From contig JAFTXN010000005.1 of the NCBI GenBank assembly GCA_017461605.1, positions 167,807 to 231,806 of the forward strand: DNA of 64,000 nt, given 5' to 3'. Both the position numbers and the translations under genes were made by a program. The notes beneath the pieces are model-generated. The model made no database searches, had not been told where the DNA came from, and was given only the letters and a program-made list of their open reading frames with translations. Below are positions 35,594 through 43,926 of this stretch, piece after piece; positions within the stretch are counted from its first letter, which is position 1; the number at the start of each line of letters is the position of its first letter. Origin of the DNA: Bacteroidaceae bacterium (GTDB lineage: Bacteria > Bacteroidota > Bacteroidia > Bacteroidales > Bacteroidaceae).

Positions 35594-35848
35594 TTATGCC
35601 AACTTATTCACGTGAAGCATGATGCTTGATTTGATGTTAGCAGCCTTGTTCTTGTGAATGATATTGGTCTTGGCAAGCTTGTCCAGCATTTTCTGAACTT
35701 TCGGCAGAAGTTCCACCGCAGCCGCCTTGTCAGTTGTGGCGCGCAACTTGCGTACGGCATTACGCATAGTCTTAGCGTAGTATCTGTTGTGCAGTCTGCG
35801 AGTCGCCGTCTGACGAATTCTTTTAACTGATGATTTGTGGTTTGCCAT
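35594..35848 (-). CDS. rpsT: 30S ribosomal protein S20
   Basis: The 84-aa basic protein begins [13 protein letters not shown], with the S20 pattern continuing through [19 protein letters not shown] and ending IMLHVNKLA. It binds 16S rRNA early in 30S assembly. The ATG at 35848 is chosen; the open frame extends 19 codons upstream into the end of the tRNA-Glu gene, which cannot be coding. It is probably co-transcribed with that tRNA, 25 nt upstream. Confidence 0.97.
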   Translation of the reverse strand: MANHKSSVKRIRQTATRRLHNRYYAKTMRNAVRKLRATTDKAAAVELLPKVQKMLDKLAKTNIIHKNKAANIKSSIMLHVNKLA

Positions 35849-35873
35849 TTCTAAGTGTTCTTTTTGTTTTTTG

Positions 35874-35945
35874 TAGCCCATGGGAGAATCGAACTCCCCT
35901 TTCAAGAATGAAAATCTTGCGTCCTAACCGATAGACGAATGGGCC
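35874..35945 (-). tRNA. tRNA-Glu (anticodon TTC)
   Basis: A full cloverleaf reads on the minus strand: acceptor GGCCCAT/ATGGGCT, a D arm with GGTTAGGAC, and anticodon loop TTTTCAT giving TTC. The T arm is GGGAG-TTCGATT-CTCCC. The 3' CCA is not encoded. Confidence 0.97.
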
Positions 35946-35988
35946 CTCCGTTGAAATCCATAAGGCTTATGGGTTTCGTTTGCGAGTG

Positions 35989-36018
35989 CAAAAGTATGGC
36001 TTAATTTTGAATTGGCAA
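35989..36018 (-). promoter_or_regulatory. Promoter of tRNA-Glu-rpsT
   Basis: TTTG (36018-36015) and TACTTTTG (35996-35989) on the minus strand are 18 nt apart, about 43 nt before the tRNA 5' end. Confidence 0.7.
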
Positions 36019-36183
36019 AGCCTGCAATGGAATTTTTTCAAAAAAAATGAAGTTTTTGTGTCTCTGCAGTGCTTTTACGGGGTTTTATGTCTAATTTCGC
36101 TTTGTGTAGGCGGTCTCCCGGATGCCGAAAGTGTGGCGGACGGTGCGCCTATATAGTATATATATATTATATGTGTAGTGCCG

Positions 36184-36930
36184 ATGCAGGTGAAATCGAG
36201 AGGTGTGGTGCTTCGGATACAGAAGTACAACGATGAGGCTCAGATTGTGGATGTTTTCACAGAGCAGGAGGGGCGTGTGGGGTTCCTTGTCAGGATATCA
36301 CATTCGCGTCGCAGCAATGTGAAGAGTTCGCTGTTTCAGCCGCTCGCCTTGGTGGAGTTGGAGTGGAGCCATCGTGCCGGTGGTGGGCTGCAACGCCTGA
36401 AATGGGTCAGTGCCTTGCCTCTGTCGTCGGTGCCGTATGATCCCTACAAGGCATCCATTGCGCTTTTCCTGGCAGAGTTTTTGTCGTATGCCGTGCGTGA
36501 GGAGCAGGATTCGCGTTGGCTCTTTGCTTATGTCATTCACAGTGTGGAATGGCTGGATACTTGTGCCGGCAATTTCTCCAACTTTCATCTGGTGTTTCTG
36601 TTGCAGCTCTCCCGTTTTTTGGGTTTCTATCCCAATCTTTCGCTTACGGAGGAGGCCGAGTCGGTGACCGAGGGTGCTTATTTCGACCTGGAGAGTGGTT
36701 GCTTCACCTTGTTGCGTCCACAACATTCTCATTTTGTGGAATCGCGCGAAGCGCATTTGCTTCCATTGCTGATGCGTCTGCGCTACGAAACGATGCATCT
36801 GTTGCGTCTTTCGGGGGTGGAACGTTCGCGCTTGTTGGGGGTTATCAATGAATACTATCGTTTGCATATCCCGGGGTTCCCGGAACTGAAGTCGATGACT
36901 GTTTTGCGCGACTTGTTTGGCGCAGAATGA
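36184..36930 (+). CDS. recO: DNA repair protein RecO
   Basis: The 248-aa protein has the RecO N-terminal OB fold (SRGVVLRIQKYNDEAQIVDV, then GRVGFLVR) and the helical C-terminal domain typical of Bacteroidetes RecO. The cysteine zinc finger of many RecO proteins is not seen. It loads RecA onto SSB-coated single-stranded DNA with RecR. I chose the ATG at 36184 over a GTG two codons upstream. It is divergent from the tRNA-Glu-rpsT unit. Confidence 0.93.
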   Translation: MQVKSRGVVLRIQKYNDEAQIVDVFTEQEGRVGFLVRISHSRRSNVKSSLFQPLALVELEWSHRAGGGLQRLKWVSALPLSSVPYDPYKASIALFLAEFLSYAVREEQDSRWLFAYVIHSVEWLDTCAGNFSNFHLVFLLQLSRFLGFYPNLSLTEEAESVTEGAYFDLESGCFTLLRPQHSHFVESREAHLLPLLMRLRYETMHLLRLSGVERSRLLGVINEYYRLHIPGFPELKSMTVLRDLFGAE

Positions 36931-36994
36931 GCCGGAACGCCTTGCAGGAGGATTTTTCTGTGTCGGTTTTGTGATGTGGGTCGCCATAAAGCAC

Positions 36995-37002
36995 TAAATT
37001 TG
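36995..37002 (+). promoter_or_regulatory. purD promoter -7 box
   Basis: TAAATTTG lies 28 nt before the ATG. A TTTG at 36968-36971 is a possible -33 element, but at a long 23-nt spacing. Confidence 0.5.
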
Positions 37003-37030
37003 CTCCCAAATCATAAAAACAGAAATACGT

Positions 37031-38296
37031 ATGAAACTTTTACTTCTTGGTAGCGGAGGCCGCGAACATGCCTTGGCTTGGAAAATCGCCCAAAGTGCGA
37101 AAGTAGACAAACTGTTTATTGCTCCCGGTAATGCGGGTACGGCCGCTGTGGGTGACAATGTGGACTTGCGTGCCGATGATTTCGAGGGCATCGCCCGTTT
37201 TGTAATTCAGAGCGAGGTCGACATGGTTGTCGTAGGTCCGGAGGACCCGTTGGTGAAAGGCATCTACGATTATTTCCAGGGTCATCCGCACCTGTCGCAT
37301 CTGCCGGTGATTGGTCCGAGCAAGGCCGGTGCCGTGCTCGAAGGTTCGAAGGATTTTGCCAAAAGCTTCATGATGCGTCATGGCATCCCCACCGCTGCTT
37401 ATCGCACCTTTACCGGTGAGCAGGTGGAGGAGGGCTGCGAATTTCTTGCCACGTTGCGTCCGCCCTATGTGCTGAAGGCCGACGGTCTGTGTGCCGGTAA
37501 GGGCGTGCTCATCCTTTCCACGTTGGAGGAGGCGCAAAGTGAGTTGCGCGAGATGCTGGGCGGAATGTTCGGTGGTGCTTCCTCGCGTGTGGTGGTGGAA
37601 GAATTCTTGAGCGGCGTGGAGTGCTCGGTGTTTGTGCTGACCGACGGCAAATCCTACAAGCTGTTGCCCGAAGCCAAGGATTATAAGCGCATTGGCGAGG
37701 GCGATACCGGGCTGAACACCGGTGGCATGGGTAGCGTTTCGCCCGTGCCTTTTGCAGATGCTGCATGGATGCAGAAGGTGGAAGAACGCATCATCCGTCC
37801 CACCGTCGACGGACTGGCAGCCGAGGGCATCGACTATAAGGGCTTCATCTTCTTCGGTCTGATCAATTGCGATGGTGAGCCGAAGGTCATCGAATACAAT
37901 TGCCGCATGGGCGACCCCGAAACCGAAACCGTGATGTTGCGTCTGAAGAGCGACATCGTGGACCTGTTCGAGGGCGTGGCGCAAGGCAACTTGTCGGAGC
38001 GCACCGTGGAATTTGACGAACGCGCTGCGGTGTGTGTGATGTGCGTCTCGGGCGGTTATCCGCAGGCTTACGAAAAAGGCTTCCCCATCACTGATGCCAT
38101 GGTGGAGGGTAGTGTGGTGTTCCATGCCGGAACCGCACTCAAGGATGGCCGGCTCGTAACGGCCGGAGGTCGTGTGATAGCCGTCAGCTCTTATGGCGCC
38201 ACCCGTGCGGAGGCTTTGCAGCAGTCCATGAAGGGCGCGGCGCAAATTCAATTTGAGAAGAAGTATTACCGCACAGATATCGGTGCGGATTTGTAA
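37031..38296 (+). CDS. purD: Phosphoribosylamine-glycine ligase
   Basis: The 421-aa ATP-grasp enzyme starts with [19 protein letters not shown], the PurD N-terminal dinucleotide-like fold. It continues with [12 protein letters not shown], the ATP-grasp core ([28 protein letters not shown]), [10 protein letters not shown] and [14 protein letters not shown]. It makes glycinamide ribonucleotide in de novo purine synthesis. Full family length, no anomalies. Confidence 0.98.
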   Translation: MKLLLLGSGGREHALAWKIAQSAKVDKLFIAPGNAGTAAVGDNVDLRADDFEGIARFVIQSEVDMVVVGPEDPLVKGIYDYFQGHPHLSHLPVIGPSKAGAVLEGSKDFAKSFMMRHGIPTAAYRTFTGEQVEEGCEFLATLRPPYVLKADGLCAGKGVLILSTLEEAQSELREMLGGMFGGASSRVVVEEFLSGVECSVFVLTDGKSYKLLPEAKDYKRIGEGDTGLNTGGMGSVSPVPFADAAWMQKVEERIIRPTVDGLAAEGIDYKGFIFFGLINCDGEPKVIEYNCRMGDPETETVMLRLKSDIVDLFEGVAQGNLSERTVEFDERAAVCVMCVSGGYPQAYEKGFPITDAMVEGSVVFHAGTALKDGRLVTAGGRVIAVSSYGATRAEALQQSMKGAAQIQFEKKYYRTDIGADL

Positions 38297-38372
38297 AGCC
38301 CCCGGACGCTCGGCCTATATATATAATAATGTATAGGTCCGAGAATGTGGAGCACTAAAATTTGAGAGTATT

Positions 38373-39293
38373 TTGCGAGAAAGGTCGTTCCGTTGTCGGG
38401 TAGCCGAGAGTACATGGCTTTTGCCCTTTGCGCTGTTGCTGCTTGCTGCGTTATGGTATATTCCGGGCGCAGGGGGTGGTGCTTTGTGGGGTGGCTTGTT
38501 GGCAACGTGTGTTTCGGGCTATGTGATTATCGAATGGAACAACCGCAACTCGTTGCTGCGTGTCCGCTCACGCATGAGCAGCAGTGTGTTCTTCCTGCTG
38601 ATGGCCGTGTGCCCCTTTCTGCATCAGTGGAGTGTGTACATGGTGCCTCCCGTTTGCCTTGTTTTGTCCTTGTGTCTTCTATTCGAGACCTATCAGCGTC
38701 CGCGGGCCGAGGGCTACACCTTTCACTCATTTCTGTGTATCGGGGTGGGAAGCATGTTCTTTCCACCACTGTTGCTCTCCGCCTTTTGGCTATATTTCTC
38801 CATGTTGGTGCACCTGCGCTCGTTCACTTGGCGCACCTTTGTGGCCGGGATGCTGGGACTGCTGCTGCCGTTGTGGGGGTATGTGGGATGGGCCATCTGG
38901 CAGAACCGGTTGGACGTGGCACTGTCCGAACTGAGCGAGTTGTTGGTGTTCGTGCCACCCGTGTATCCTCCGTTACACAGTCCGCAGGTGGTGAGTGCTC
39001 TCTTTGTGCTGGCATTGTCGCTGATGGCCGTTTGGCACTATGTGCGCACGGCCTACAACGACAAGATAAAAATCCGCATGTACTTCTACACCATCATCTT
39101 CCAGGTGTTGCTCTATGCCGCTTTGCTGGTGGCGCAGCCCCAGTGGGGTGATGCCGTGTTGCGCGTGTTGATGGTGGCAGCGGCCCCCCTTGTGGCCCAT
39201 CACCTCACGCTGGGACGTGGTTTCAAGGTGAATTTGTGGTTCTATGTGGTGTTGGCCTGTTGGTTGGCGCTGGGCATTTACAATCGTTTGTAG
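38373..39293 (+). CDS. Multi-pass membrane protein of unknown function
   Basis: The 306-aa product has about eight to ten hydrophobic segments, among them LLPFALLLLAALWYIPG, SVFFLLMAVCPFLHQW, MLGLLLPLWGYVGWAIW and ALFVLALSLMAVW. I do not recognise a characterised family. There is no in-frame ATG between the upstream stop (38334) and the first helix, so the start must be the TTG at 38373 or another rare codon. It precedes the YqaA-like gene by 1 nt, so the two are translated together. The frame and hydrophobicity support a real gene; the function is unknown. Confidence 0.75.
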   Translation: MRERSFRCRVAESTWLLPFALLLLAALWYIPGAGGGALWGGLLATCVSGYVIIEWNNRNSLLRVRSRMSSSVFFLLMAVCPFLHQWSVYMVPPVCLVLSLCLLFETYQRPRAEGYTFHSFLCIGVGSMFFPPLLLSAFWLYFSMLVHLRSFTWRTFVAGMLGLLLPLWGYVGWAIWQNRLDVALSELSELLVFVPPVYPPLHSPQVVSALFVLALSLMAVWHYVRTAYNDKIKIRMYFYTIIFQVLLYAALLVAQPQWGDAVLRVLMVAAAPLVAHHLTLGRGFKVNLWFYVVLACWLALGIYNRL

Positions 39294-39294
39294 C

Positions 39295-39744
39295 ATGGAC
39301 GCTCTTATTCAACTGCTCATTGATTATGGCTCCTTCGGGATGTTTGTTGCCGCCTTTCTGGCCGGCAGTTTCTTCCCCTTTAGTTCGGAAGTGGTGATGA
39401 CGGCCCTGTTTTTTGCCGGCACCCCCGCGGCCGAATTGTTGGTGTGGGGCACTTTGGGCAACGTGCTTGGCAGTCTGTTCAATTACGGCGTGGGTTCGTT
39501 GGGGCGTGAGGAGTGGATCACACGTTATTGCAAGGTGTCGCCTGAGAAGTTGGAGCGCGGCCGCAATTATGTGCGGCGTTACGGCCCTTTGGCCGGATTG
39601 TTGGGCTGGGTGCCCTTGTTGGGCAGCGTCGTAACCGTGGCCTTGGGCTTCATGCGTGCCAATATCTATCTGTCGATGCTCTATATTGCCATTGGTAAGT
39701 TTGTTCGTTACTGGTTGTTGCTCTATGCGTTGCAACAAGTGTAG
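39295..39744 (+). CDS. YqaA/SNARE-associated (DedA-like) membrane protein
   Basis: The 149-aa protein has hydrophobic segments and the YqaA-type core: GSFFPFSSEVVMTALFFAG, then TLGNVLGSLFNYGVGSLGRE. Further on are RYGPLAGLLGWVPLLGSV and a C-terminal helix. DedA-related proteins act in membrane homeostasis and lipid carrier transport; this short subgroup is uncharacterised. The ATG at 39295 lies 1 nt after the stop of the previous gene. The next gene (znuA-like) begins 24 nt later, so the cluster may be one operon. Confidence 0.85.
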   Translation: MDALIQLLIDYGSFGMFVAAFLAGSFFPFSSEVVMTALFFAGTPAAELLVWGTLGNVLGSLFNYGVGSLGREEWITRYCKVSPEKLERGRNYVRRYGPLAGLLGWVPLLGSVVTVALGFMRANIYLSMLYIAIGKFVRYWLLLYALQQV

Positions 39745-39768
39745 ACTTAATGAAATTTGAAGAAGAAG

Positions 39769-40623
39769 ATGAAACATCTCATACCCCTGTTCTTGCTTTG
39801 TATCCTGGGAATGGCGGCATGCCATCGGCCGTCGGCAGCCGACCGTCCGCAGGTGGTGGTCAGCATCGAACCGCTGCGCCACTTTGTTGAGGCTGTGGCC
39901 GGTGAGCGTTGCGAAGTGGTGGCGCTGGTTCCCTCGGGAGCTTCGCCCGAGACCTACGAACCCACACCCCGTCAGCTGGTGGCCATGAACGATGCGCTGA
40001 TCTACTTTCGCGTCGGGACGCTCGGTTTCGAGCGTACGCGGTTGGAGAAAATCCGAGAGAATGCTCCCGGTGTGCGGATGGTGAGTCTGTCGGACGGACT
40101 GACGCTGCTGCCGCACAGCCATGGCGATGCCGCTGCCGATGGCGAAGACCCGCATGTGTGGACCTCGCCCCTTAATGTGCGCACCATGGCGACGAAGATA
40201 CATGCAGCCCTGTGTGAAGCCGACTCGGCCGGAACGGCTTATTACACGCAGCGCTTGCAGGCCTTTGTGCAAAGGGTCGACAGCCTGGATGCCGCAATCA
40301 AGACCTTGCTGCAGGATTGCCCCAATCGCACCTTCCTGATACAACACCCGGCGTTGGGATATTTCGCTCGCGACTACGGACTGCACCAGCTCAGCGTGGA
40401 GCACGAGGGCAAGGAGGCCGGAACGGCGCGTGTGGAACAGCTCATCAGGGCCTGCCGTGCCAAGGGTGTGCATACCGTCTTCGTGCAGCCCGAACACCGG
40501 GGGAGAGTGGCGAATGCCATTGCCCGTGAGGCAGGTGCCGAGGTGGTGGAGGTCAATCCCTTGTCGTACGAGTGGGAGGCCGAGATGATACGTATTGCTA
40601 AAGCGTTGGCCGATGGATGCTGA
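39769..40623 (+). CDS. znuA: Zinc/manganese ABC transporter substrate-binding lipoprotein
   Basis: The 284-aa protein belongs to the cluster A-I metal-binding family. It has a lipoprotein signal with CILGMAAC, an N-lobe VVVSIEPLRHFVEAVAG with a ligand His, and SGASPETYEPTPRQL. A short His loop (HSHGD) precedes EDPHVWTSPLN, and the C-lobe has IQHPALGYFARDYGL. The ATG at 39769 follows an A/G-rich stretch; a TTG four codons upstream is unlikely. It should deliver Zn2+ or Mn2+ to an ABC permease. The ATPase gene overlaps it, but no permease gene follows. Confidence 0.9.
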   Translation: MKHLIPLFLLCILGMAACHRPSAADRPQVVVSIEPLRHFVEAVAGERCEVVALVPSGASPETYEPTPRQLVAMNDALIYFRVGTLGFERTRLEKIRENAPGVRMVSLSDGLTLLPHSHGDAAADGEDPHVWTSPLNVRTMATKIHAALCEADSAGTAYYTQRLQAFVQRVDSLDAAIKTLLQDCPNRTFLIQHPALGYFARDYGLHQLSVEHEGKEAGTARVEQLIRACRAKGVHTVFVQPEHRGRVANAIAREAGAEVVEVNPLSYEWEAEMIRIAKALADGC

Positions 40624-41239
40624 GGTGTTGATGTCGCTGAGAGGCGTGCGGATAGCCTACGGCGCACATACGGTGTTGCGTGATGTCTCGATGGATGTAT
40701 GTGCGGGACAGGTGTGGGTGCTCACGGGGCGCAATGGTGGCGGCAAGACGTCCCTGCTCCGCGTGATGGCCGGTCTGCTGTTGCCACAAGCCGGTGAAGT
40801 GTGCCGGTGCGAGGGGCTGCGTGTGGGCTTCCTGCCGCAAGCCGGCGAGATGGACCGCACATTTCCCATCACGGTGAACGAGGTGGTGAAGAGCGGTGTC
40901 CGACAGGGCTTTTTCCCCTCACGAAAGGAACGCGAGGCTTGCGAGGCAAAGTGTGCGCAAGCCATGGAACGCCTGGCGCTGACCTCGCTGGCGGATAGCC
41001 CCATCTGTGCGTTGAGCGGAGGACAATGGCAACGCACCCTGCTGGCCCGCGCCATCGTGGACCGACCCCGACTCCTGTTGCTCGATGAGCCCGAAACCTA
41101 TCTCGACTCCGCAGCTCGCGGCGGACTATATGAGATGCTGAACACGCTGCGTGCCGATTGCTCCATGGTCATCGTGAGTCACGACTCCGGCATCGTGCGT
41201 GCCCTGCCCGGTGCGCAGGTGATGGAGGTGGGCGAATAG
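40613..41239 (+). CDS. znuC: Metal ABC transporter ATP-binding protein
   Basis: The 208-aa ATPase has Walker A GRNGGGKTS, Q-loop GFLPQAGEMDR, signature ALSGGQWQR, Walker B RLLLLDEPETYLD and the H-loop VIVSHD. Sequence and the upstream substrate-binding gene place it with zinc/manganese importers. The start is either the ATG at 40613 (overlapping znuA by 11 nt) or the ATG at 40631; I took the first. The gene that should encode the membrane permease is absent here, since the next gene is a metallopeptidase. Confidence 0.88.
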   Translation: MDAEVLMSLRGVRIAYGAHTVLRDVSMDVCAGQVWVLTGRNGGGKTSLLRVMAGLLLPQAGEVCRCEGLRVGFLPQAGEMDRTFPITVNEVVKSGVRQGFFPSRKEREACEAKCAQAMERLALTSLADSPICALSGGQWQRTLLARAIVDRPRLLLLDEPETYLDSAARGGLYEMLNTLRADCSMVIVSHDSGIVRALPGAQVMEVGE

Positions 41240-41474
41240 CATAGCCGACTCCCTGCCCGAAGGCTTGCCGACGGTGTGCGTGTCGCTCGTCGGCTGCTTG
41301 CTGAGATGTTGTATCCTTGTCTTCGGCCGTTGCCGAAGCGTTGTGTAAAAACTTGTTCTGTACATAGACCGACCGGATGGCACTGCTCCCTCATGGCAGG
41401 GCTGTCTCGCGTCGTGGTGAGGAGCGTGAGCCCTCGGGTTGCCCCATGTCTGTTTTCCCCAACGGCGTTTGTGC

Positions 41475-41613
41475 TTTTTTTGCAAGCACTGCAGATTTTT
41501 CTGCAAGCACTGCGGAATTTTCTGCAGGCCTTGCAGGAAAACTGGCAGGCCTTGCCACTTTTTTGGCACGGGATGCCACTTTTTTGGCAAGCCTTGCCAC
41601 TTTTCAAGAACCC
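41475..41613. repeat. Tandem array of short hairpins
   Basis: About six units of roughly 22-24 nt follow each other, each a small inverted repeat separated by T-runs. In order they are TGCAAGCACTGCA, CTGCAAGCACTGCGG, CTGCAGGCCTTGCAG, TGGCAGGCCTTGCCA, TGGCACGGGATGCCA and TGGCAAGCCTTGCCA. Stem ends change in a compensated manner. The first tips are the same as those of the long dispersed hairpins. It lies in the 489-nt gap after znuC; I see no gene in the rest of that gap. Confidence 0.88.
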
Positions 41614-41714
41614 CCTCCTTCGTTTTTACTCAAGCCTTGGCTGATTTCTTCCGTCTCGTGTTGCTTTTCGAGGGTTTGTTGCGCGCTCTCCGTCGGTGTT
41701 CGTGGCGAAATGCC

Positions 41715-41722
41715 TACCTTTG
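41715..41722 (+). promoter_or_regulatory. Promoter -7 box just before the YgjP-like gene
   Basis: TACCTTTG ends 6 nt before the GTG at 41729, so the mRNA would be almost leaderless. No -33 element was found at the usual distance. Confidence 0.5.
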
Positions 41723-41728
41723 CTGCCC

Positions 41729-42268
41729 GTGAGACCACGCATCGACTACGATTTCAGAATAGAGACCGACCTGCTGCTCCTGACCTTCGGACCGGGGCGG
41801 TTGCCGCGTGCCGTCGTGAGCAGTGCGCCCGGACGCGAACACATTGCATTGCCGGCAGGCATCGACTTGGACAGTGAGACTGTGCAGCAGTGGCTGTGGC
41901 GCGTGCTGGTGGCTGCGTTGCGCCGACAGGCTGAAGCCATCTTGCCCGAACGCCTGTCGTGCTTGGCCGGAACGCTGCGCTATCATCGGGTAACCATTAA
42001 GGACATTCACACGCGGTGGGGCAGTTGTTCGTCGCTGGGCAACATCAATCTGTCGCTGTGGCTCATGCTCGCCCCGTCGCACCTTGTCGACTATGTGCTG
42101 TGCCACGAATTGACCCACCTGCGCGAGATGAATCACGGCCCCCGCTTCTGGGCTTTGCTGGACGAAATGACCGGTGGCCGTGCGCGGCAGCTCGAACGCG
42201 AGATGCGCCATTTCGGACACGAGAAAAGCCTTTTTTTGAGTTGTAAAGTACCAAAAGGTGGTGTTTAA
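41729..42268 (+). CDS. YgjP-like (M48/SprT-type) metallopeptidase domain protein
   Basis: The 179-aa protein contains the zinc motif CHELTHLREMNHGPRFW (HExxH plus a further His). Before it are HTRWGSCSSLGNINLSLW and VDYVLCHEL, the pattern of the YgjP/DUF45 family. Its biological substrate is unknown. The frame is open from 41696, but the -7 box at 41715 lies inside that part. I therefore set the start at GTG 41729 (MRPRIDYDFRIE). The 3' end is followed by a short gap before the inositol-phosphate synthase promoter. Confidence 0.85.
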   Translation: MRPRIDYDFRIETDLLLLTFGPGRLPRAVVSSAPGREHIALPAGIDLDSETVQQWLWRVLVAALRRQAEAILPERLSCLAGTLRYHRVTIKDIHTRWGSCSSLGNINLSLWLMLAPSHLVDYVLCHELTHLREMNHGPRFWALLDEMTGGRARQLEREMRHFGHEKSLFLSCKVPKGGV

Positions 42269-42324
42269 GTACTATTTGCATGCTTTTTCCGGCCTTTTAG
42301 GATATTTCACAAGAAAACTTTTTA

Positions 42325-42332
42325 TAGCTTTG
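42325..42332 (+). promoter_or_regulatory. Promoter -7 box of inositol-phosphate synthase
   Basis: TAGCTTTG lies 37 nt before the ATG at 42370. No clear -33 motif. Confidence 0.55.
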
Positions 42333-42369
42333 TGGTGTTTTAGAAAATTAAACGTAATTACACAATAAT

Positions 42370-43662
42370 ATGAAACCAGCTAACGGAAAATTAGGTGTGA
42401 TGTGTGTGGGCCTCGGTGCCGTAACCACTACCTTCATTACAGGCGTGCTGATGGCGCGCAAGGGTCTTGCAAAGCCTGTCGGCTCAATGACGCAGTATGA
42501 CAAGATTCGCGTGGGTCGCGGAGCAGACAAGAAATATCTGCACTACAGCGACATCATCTCTCTGCCCTCGCTCAACGACTTGGAGTTTGCAGCCTGGGAC
42601 GTTTATCCCGCCAATGCTTTCGAGAGTGCGGTGAATGCCGAAGTGCTTCGTGCCAAGGATATTCTCCCCGTGGAGGACGAACTCAAGGCCATCGTTCCGT
42701 TGAAGGCAGCTTTCGACAAGAATTATGCCAGCCGCTTGGATGGTGACAACGTGAAGGATTGCGCCACTCGTTGGGAGATGGTGGAAGAACTCCGTAAGGA
42801 CATCCGCGACTTCAAAGCCGCTCACAATTGCGACCGCATCGTTGTGATTTGGGCTGCCAGCACTGAGGTGTATGTGCCGGTGGATGAGCAAGTGCACGGA
42901 ACGCTTGCTGCGCTCGAAGCTGCCATGAAGGCCGACGACCGCGAGCACATCGCTCCTTCTATGTGCTATGCCTATGCTGCCCTGGCCGAAGGCGCACCTT
43001 TCATCATGGGTGCTCCCAACACCACCGTGGACATCCCGGCTATGTGGGAAATGGCTGAAAAGACCAAGATGCCTATCGCAGGTAAGGACTTCAAGACCGG
43101 ACAGACCCTCGTCAAGAGTGGATTTGCTCCCATCATCGGCACACGTTGCCTCGGCCTGAGCGGATGGTTCTCTACCAATATCCTCGGCAACCGCGACGGA
43201 CTCGTGCTCGACGAGCCTGCCAACTTCCGCACCAAGGAAGTGTCGAAGCTCTCTACGCTCGAGAGTATCCTCGTGCCCGAAGAGCAGCCCGATCTCTACA
43301 CAGACTATTACCACAAGGTGCGCATCAACTATTATCCGCCCCGCAACGACAATAAGGAAGGCTGGGACAACATTGACATCTTCGGATGGATGGGTTATCC
43401 GATGCAGATCAAGATCAACTTCCTCTGCCGCGACTCTATCCTGGCTGCGCCCCTGATGCTCGACCTCGTGCTCCTCAGTGACGCTGCCGCCCGCGACGGT
43501 CGTTGGGGCATACAGCGCTTCCTGGGCTTCTTCCTCAAGAGTCCGATGCACGACTACACCAAGGACGAAGTGCCTGTGAACCACCTCTTCCAGCAGTATG
43601 TGATGCTGAAGAATGCCATCCGCGAGATGGGTGGTCTGGAAGCCGACGAAGAAATCGACTAA
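42370..43662 (+). CDS. ino1: Myo-inositol-1-phosphate synthase
   Basis: The 430-aa NAD-dependent enzyme converts glucose-6-phosphate to inositol-1-phosphate. Family features include the N-terminal GLGAVTTTFITG nucleotide-binding loop. Central segments include FIMGAPNTTVDIPAMWEMA and IAGKDFKTGQTLVKSG with catalytic lysines, and YYHKVRINYYPPRNDNKEGWDNID is cut across the active site region. In Bacteroidales the product feeds phosphatidylinositol or inositol sphingolipids. No lipid genes are adjacent. It stands alone with its own promoter and terminator. Confidence 0.96.
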   Translation: MKPANGKLGVMCVGLGAVTTTFITGVLMARKGLAKPVGSMTQYDKIRVGRGADKKYLHYSDIISLPSLNDLEFAAWDVYPANAFESAVNAEVLRAKDILPVEDELKAIVPLKAAFDKNYASRLDGDNVKDCATRWEMVEELRKDIRDFKAAHNCDRIVVIWAASTEVYVPVDEQVHGTLAALEAAMKADDREHIAPSMCYAYAALAEGAPFIMGAPNTTVDIPAMWEMAEKTKMPIAGKDFKTGQTLVKSGFAPIIGTRCLGLSGWFSTNILGNRDGLVLDEPANFRTKEVSKLSTLESILVPEEQPDLYTDYYHKVRINYYPPRNDNKEGWDNIDIFGWMGYPMQIKINFLCRDSILAAPLMLDLVLLSDAAARDGRWGIQRFLGFFLKSPMHDYTKDEVPVNHLFQQYVMLKNAIREMGGLEADEEID

Positions 43663-43697
43663 ACCCCTGTTGCCGTTTGGCAAACCTTGCATAAACG

Positions 43698-43740
43698 CTG
43701 CCCCCGCTTGCTCACAGAGTGAAGTGGGGGCAGTGCTTTT
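43698..43740 (+). terminator. Terminator after ino1
   Basis: CTGCCCCC (43698-43705) pairs with GGGGGCAG (43726-43733), with more pairing inside, and is followed by TGCTTTT. Confidence 0.8.
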
Positions 43741-43846
43741 GTGCAGAGCCGGGCGGTTCCGCAACACAGACTTTGCATTTTTGTTCTTTATACCTTTTAT
43801 TATATACATTAAGAGCCGGTGTCGCAGGAGTTTGGAAAAAACTTTC

Positions 43847-43854
43847 TACTTTTG
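43847..43854 (+). promoter_or_regulatory. Promoter -7 box of the DUF5686 gene
   Basis: TACTTTTG lies 73 nt before the ATG at 43927. Coding continuity upstream of that ATG is broken by this box. Confidence 0.55.
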
Positions 43855-43926
43855 CACCGAAAACGGAGGGAGGCCTGTGAGTTTTCGGTGAGAATGCTTC
43901 GGGTCGCCTGTTCATTTGTTATTTGT

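Noticed and set aside
39223-40497. A 424-codon minus-strand frame across YqaA and znuA
   Set aside because: It spans two well-supported opposite-strand genes and their junction, and has no domain of its own.
42484-43809. A 441-codon minus-strand frame opposite inositol-phosphate synthase
   Set aside because: Shadow of a highly conserved plus-strand gene. It also runs through that gene's terminator.
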